A stretch of DNA of 6,621 nt, from NCBI GenBank assembly GCA_902495985.1, contig CABUZF010000066.1, forward strand, positions 1-6,621, read 5' to 3'. Origin of the DNA: an uncultured Collinsella sp. (GTDB taxonomy: Bacteria; Actinomycetota; Coriobacteriia; Coriobacteriales; Coriobacteriaceae). The notes beneath the pieces are model-generated. The model saw nothing but the letters and a program-made list of their open reading frames with translations. It did no database searches and was not told the origin of the DNA. The position numbers and the translations under genes were made by a program. Below, piece after piece: positions 5,681-6,621 of this stretch (within the stretch, counting starts at the first letter, position 1; every line of letters starts with the position of its first letter).

Positions 5681-5753
5681 ACTGATTGCGCTTTAGCACA
5701 CAAAAGTATTTTCTGCATTGCAAGGGTTTTTTCCCCAAATGGTCGTATTTCTC
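5666..5753 (-). promoter_or_regulatory. Three AGAAATAC-type motifs at the ppc promoter
   Basis: On the plus strand, AGAAATACTTT (5666-5676) faces AAAAGTATTTTCT (5702-5714), an imperfect dyad of 11-12 bases per arm. GTATTTCTC (5745-5753) is a further copy in the same direction as the second. The first arm overlaps the -35 element and the spacer, where a bound protein would affect polymerase. This looks like an operator with a distal site, but no known regulator motif is recognised. Confidence 0.4.
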
Positions 5754-5771
5754 GGTGGACGGCATATGCAA

Positions 5772-5807
5772 ACGAGGGCATTCCGCATAAAAGCGAAACA
5801 CCCCCGT
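5772..5807 (-). terminator. G-U-rich hairpin, probable hisS terminator
   Basis: Segments 5772-5786 and 5793-5807 pair over 15 bp around a 6-base loop in the minus-strand RNA. Four of the pairs are G-U wobbles there, and the same positions would be A-C mismatches on the plus strand, so the structure belongs to the minus-strand transcript. It lies 58 bases after the hisS stop. The following U run is short (CGUUUGC), so termination may be inefficient. Confidence 0.5.
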
Positions 5808-5865
5808 AACAATCGCTCTCCATGAGCAGGGCATGTTAGCAGGCCCGCAGCTCAAAAATCATGCG

Positions 5866-6621
5866 CTACAGGCGCTCGCGAACCGCCTCGACCACGTTGG
5901 CCAGATCGACGAGAACCTCGTCATGGCTCTGCATGTCGCGCACTTTGACCTTGCCGGCGGCAAGCTCGTCGCCACCCAGGACCAGGATGAGCTTGGCCCC
6001 CACCTTATCGGCCTGCTTAAACTGGGCCTTGAGCGAACGACCCTGGTAGTCGGCCTCGGTCACAATCCCTGCGGCGCGAAGCTGCTGCGTAATGGTAAAG
6101 ACGTTCTGACGCAGCTCCTTGCCGGCGTTAGCAACGTAGACGCACGGGACCTCCTCGGCACCCAGATCGCTGCCAAAGGCCTGCAGGGCCAGCAGGGCGC
6201 GCTCAAAACCGACAGCGAAGCCGACGCCCGCCGTAGGCTTGCCACCCTCGAGCTCGACCAAGCCGTCATAGCGACCGCCGCCACCGATGGAGCCGACACC
6301 GGCGCCGGGAGCCTCGACCTCAAAGACGGTACGGGTGTAGTAGTCCAGGCCGCGCACCAGGGTGGGATCCTCGACATACTCGATGCCGGCGGCATCCAGA
6401 TAGCGCTTGACCTGCTCGTAGTGCTCGCGGCACTCGTCGCACAGGTTGTCACCCATCAGCGGGGCCTCGGCCATGATCTCGCGGCAATGGTCGTTCTTGC
6501 AGTCGAAGGCGCGCAGCGGGTTAAGCTCGGCGCGCTCGCGGCACTCATCGCACATCTCGTCGGCGTGATCGAGGATAAACTGCTTGACCTGCTCGCGATA
6601 GGCCGGACGGCATTGGGCATC
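5866..6621 (-). CDS. hisS: Histidyl-tRNA synthetase, C-terminal part (5' end off window)
   Basis: The last 251 residues of a class II aminoacyl-tRNA synthetase charging tRNA-His; the frame stays open through the right edge, so the start and motifs 1 and 2 lie outside. Visible parts in order: a cysteine-rich segment typical of Gram-positive-type HisRS (CRPAYRE, CDEC, NPLRAFDCKNDHC, LCDEC), then the histidine-binding signature LVRGLDYYTRTVFEV, the second signature GGGRYDGLVE, and motif 3 as GVGFAVGFERALLAL. The C-terminal anticodon-binding domain runs from about PCVYVANAGKE to the end, with YQGRSLKAQFKQADKVGA. Seven cysteines spaced in CxxC and CxxxxC fashion hint at a metal site. The ATG at 6555 is internal, since the 22 codons before it (CRPAYREQVKQFILDHADE) fit the family. 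The gap to ppc is 258 bases and contains a hairpin and a promoter, so the genes are probably not one operon. Confidence 0.96.
   Translation of the reverse strand, partial: DAQCRPAYREQVKQFILDHADEMCDECRERAELNPLRAFDCKNDHCREIMAEAPLMGDNLCDECREHYEQVKRYLDAAGIEYVEDPTLVRGLDYYTRTVFEVEAPGAGVGSIGGGGRYDGLVELEGGKPTAGVGFAVGFERALLALQAFGSDLGAEEVPCVYVANAGKELRQNVFTITQQLRAAGIVTEADYQGRSLKAQFKQADKVGAKLILVLGGDELAAGKVKVRDMQSHDEVLVDLANVVEAVRERL

Noticed and set aside
5823..5853. Hairpin TGAGC...GCTCA just after hisS as its terminator
   Set aside because: The stem is interrupted by unequal bulges, and on the minus strand the U run precedes rather than follows it; the hairpin at 5772-5807 is a better candidate.
5628..5855. 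Minus-strand open frame of 75 codons between hisS and ppc
   Set aside because: It covers a terminator hairpin and the ppc promoter, has no recognisable domain, and overlaps the ppc leader.

Overview
The window looks like ordinary chromosome from a GC-rich, gut-type anaerobe. From gene content and protein style I would guess a Coriobacteriia member such as Collinsella; this is inference, since no search was possible. All four recognisable genes lie on the minus strand, so transcription runs from right to left.

Right to left: (1) 6621-5866 is the C-terminal part of histidyl-tRNA synthetase (hisS), cut by the window edge and followed by a G-U-rich hairpin at 5772-5807. (2) 5865-5608 is a promoter region with a perfect TATAAT and three copies of an AGAAATAC-type motif. 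(3) 5607-2794 is a complete phosphoenolpyruvate carboxylase (ppc). (4) 2793-2266 is a 528-base gene-free stretch. It holds a perfect nested palindrome just after the ppc stop, a duplicated and decayed relative of it, several terminator-like hairpins, and then the larA leader. (5) 2265-988 is a nickel-pincer lactate racemase (larA), with a TTG start that standard ATG calling would miss. (6) 938-207 is a MIP-family channel of the LarD type, 49 bases after larA and probably co-transcribed with it. (7) 206-1 is gene-free and holds a second nested palindrome of the same family.

LarA interconverts D- and L-lactate, and the LarD-type channel would let lactic acid cross the membrane, so the pair forms a small lactate module. 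The genes that make the LarA cofactor (larB, larC, larE) are not in the window. PEP carboxylase makes oxaloacetate from PEP (anaplerotic or fermentative), and HisRS is translation housekeeping.

The least ordinary content is non-coding. Two elements (65-179 and 2646-2772) share a conserved 67-69 base core with a terminator-like inner hairpin. Each core is wrapped in perfect outer inverted repeats (24 and 29 bp) whose sequences are unrelated between the copies. Both sit 21-27 bases after a stop codon in the same orientation. A third, decayed copy lies in a tandem duplication beside the second.
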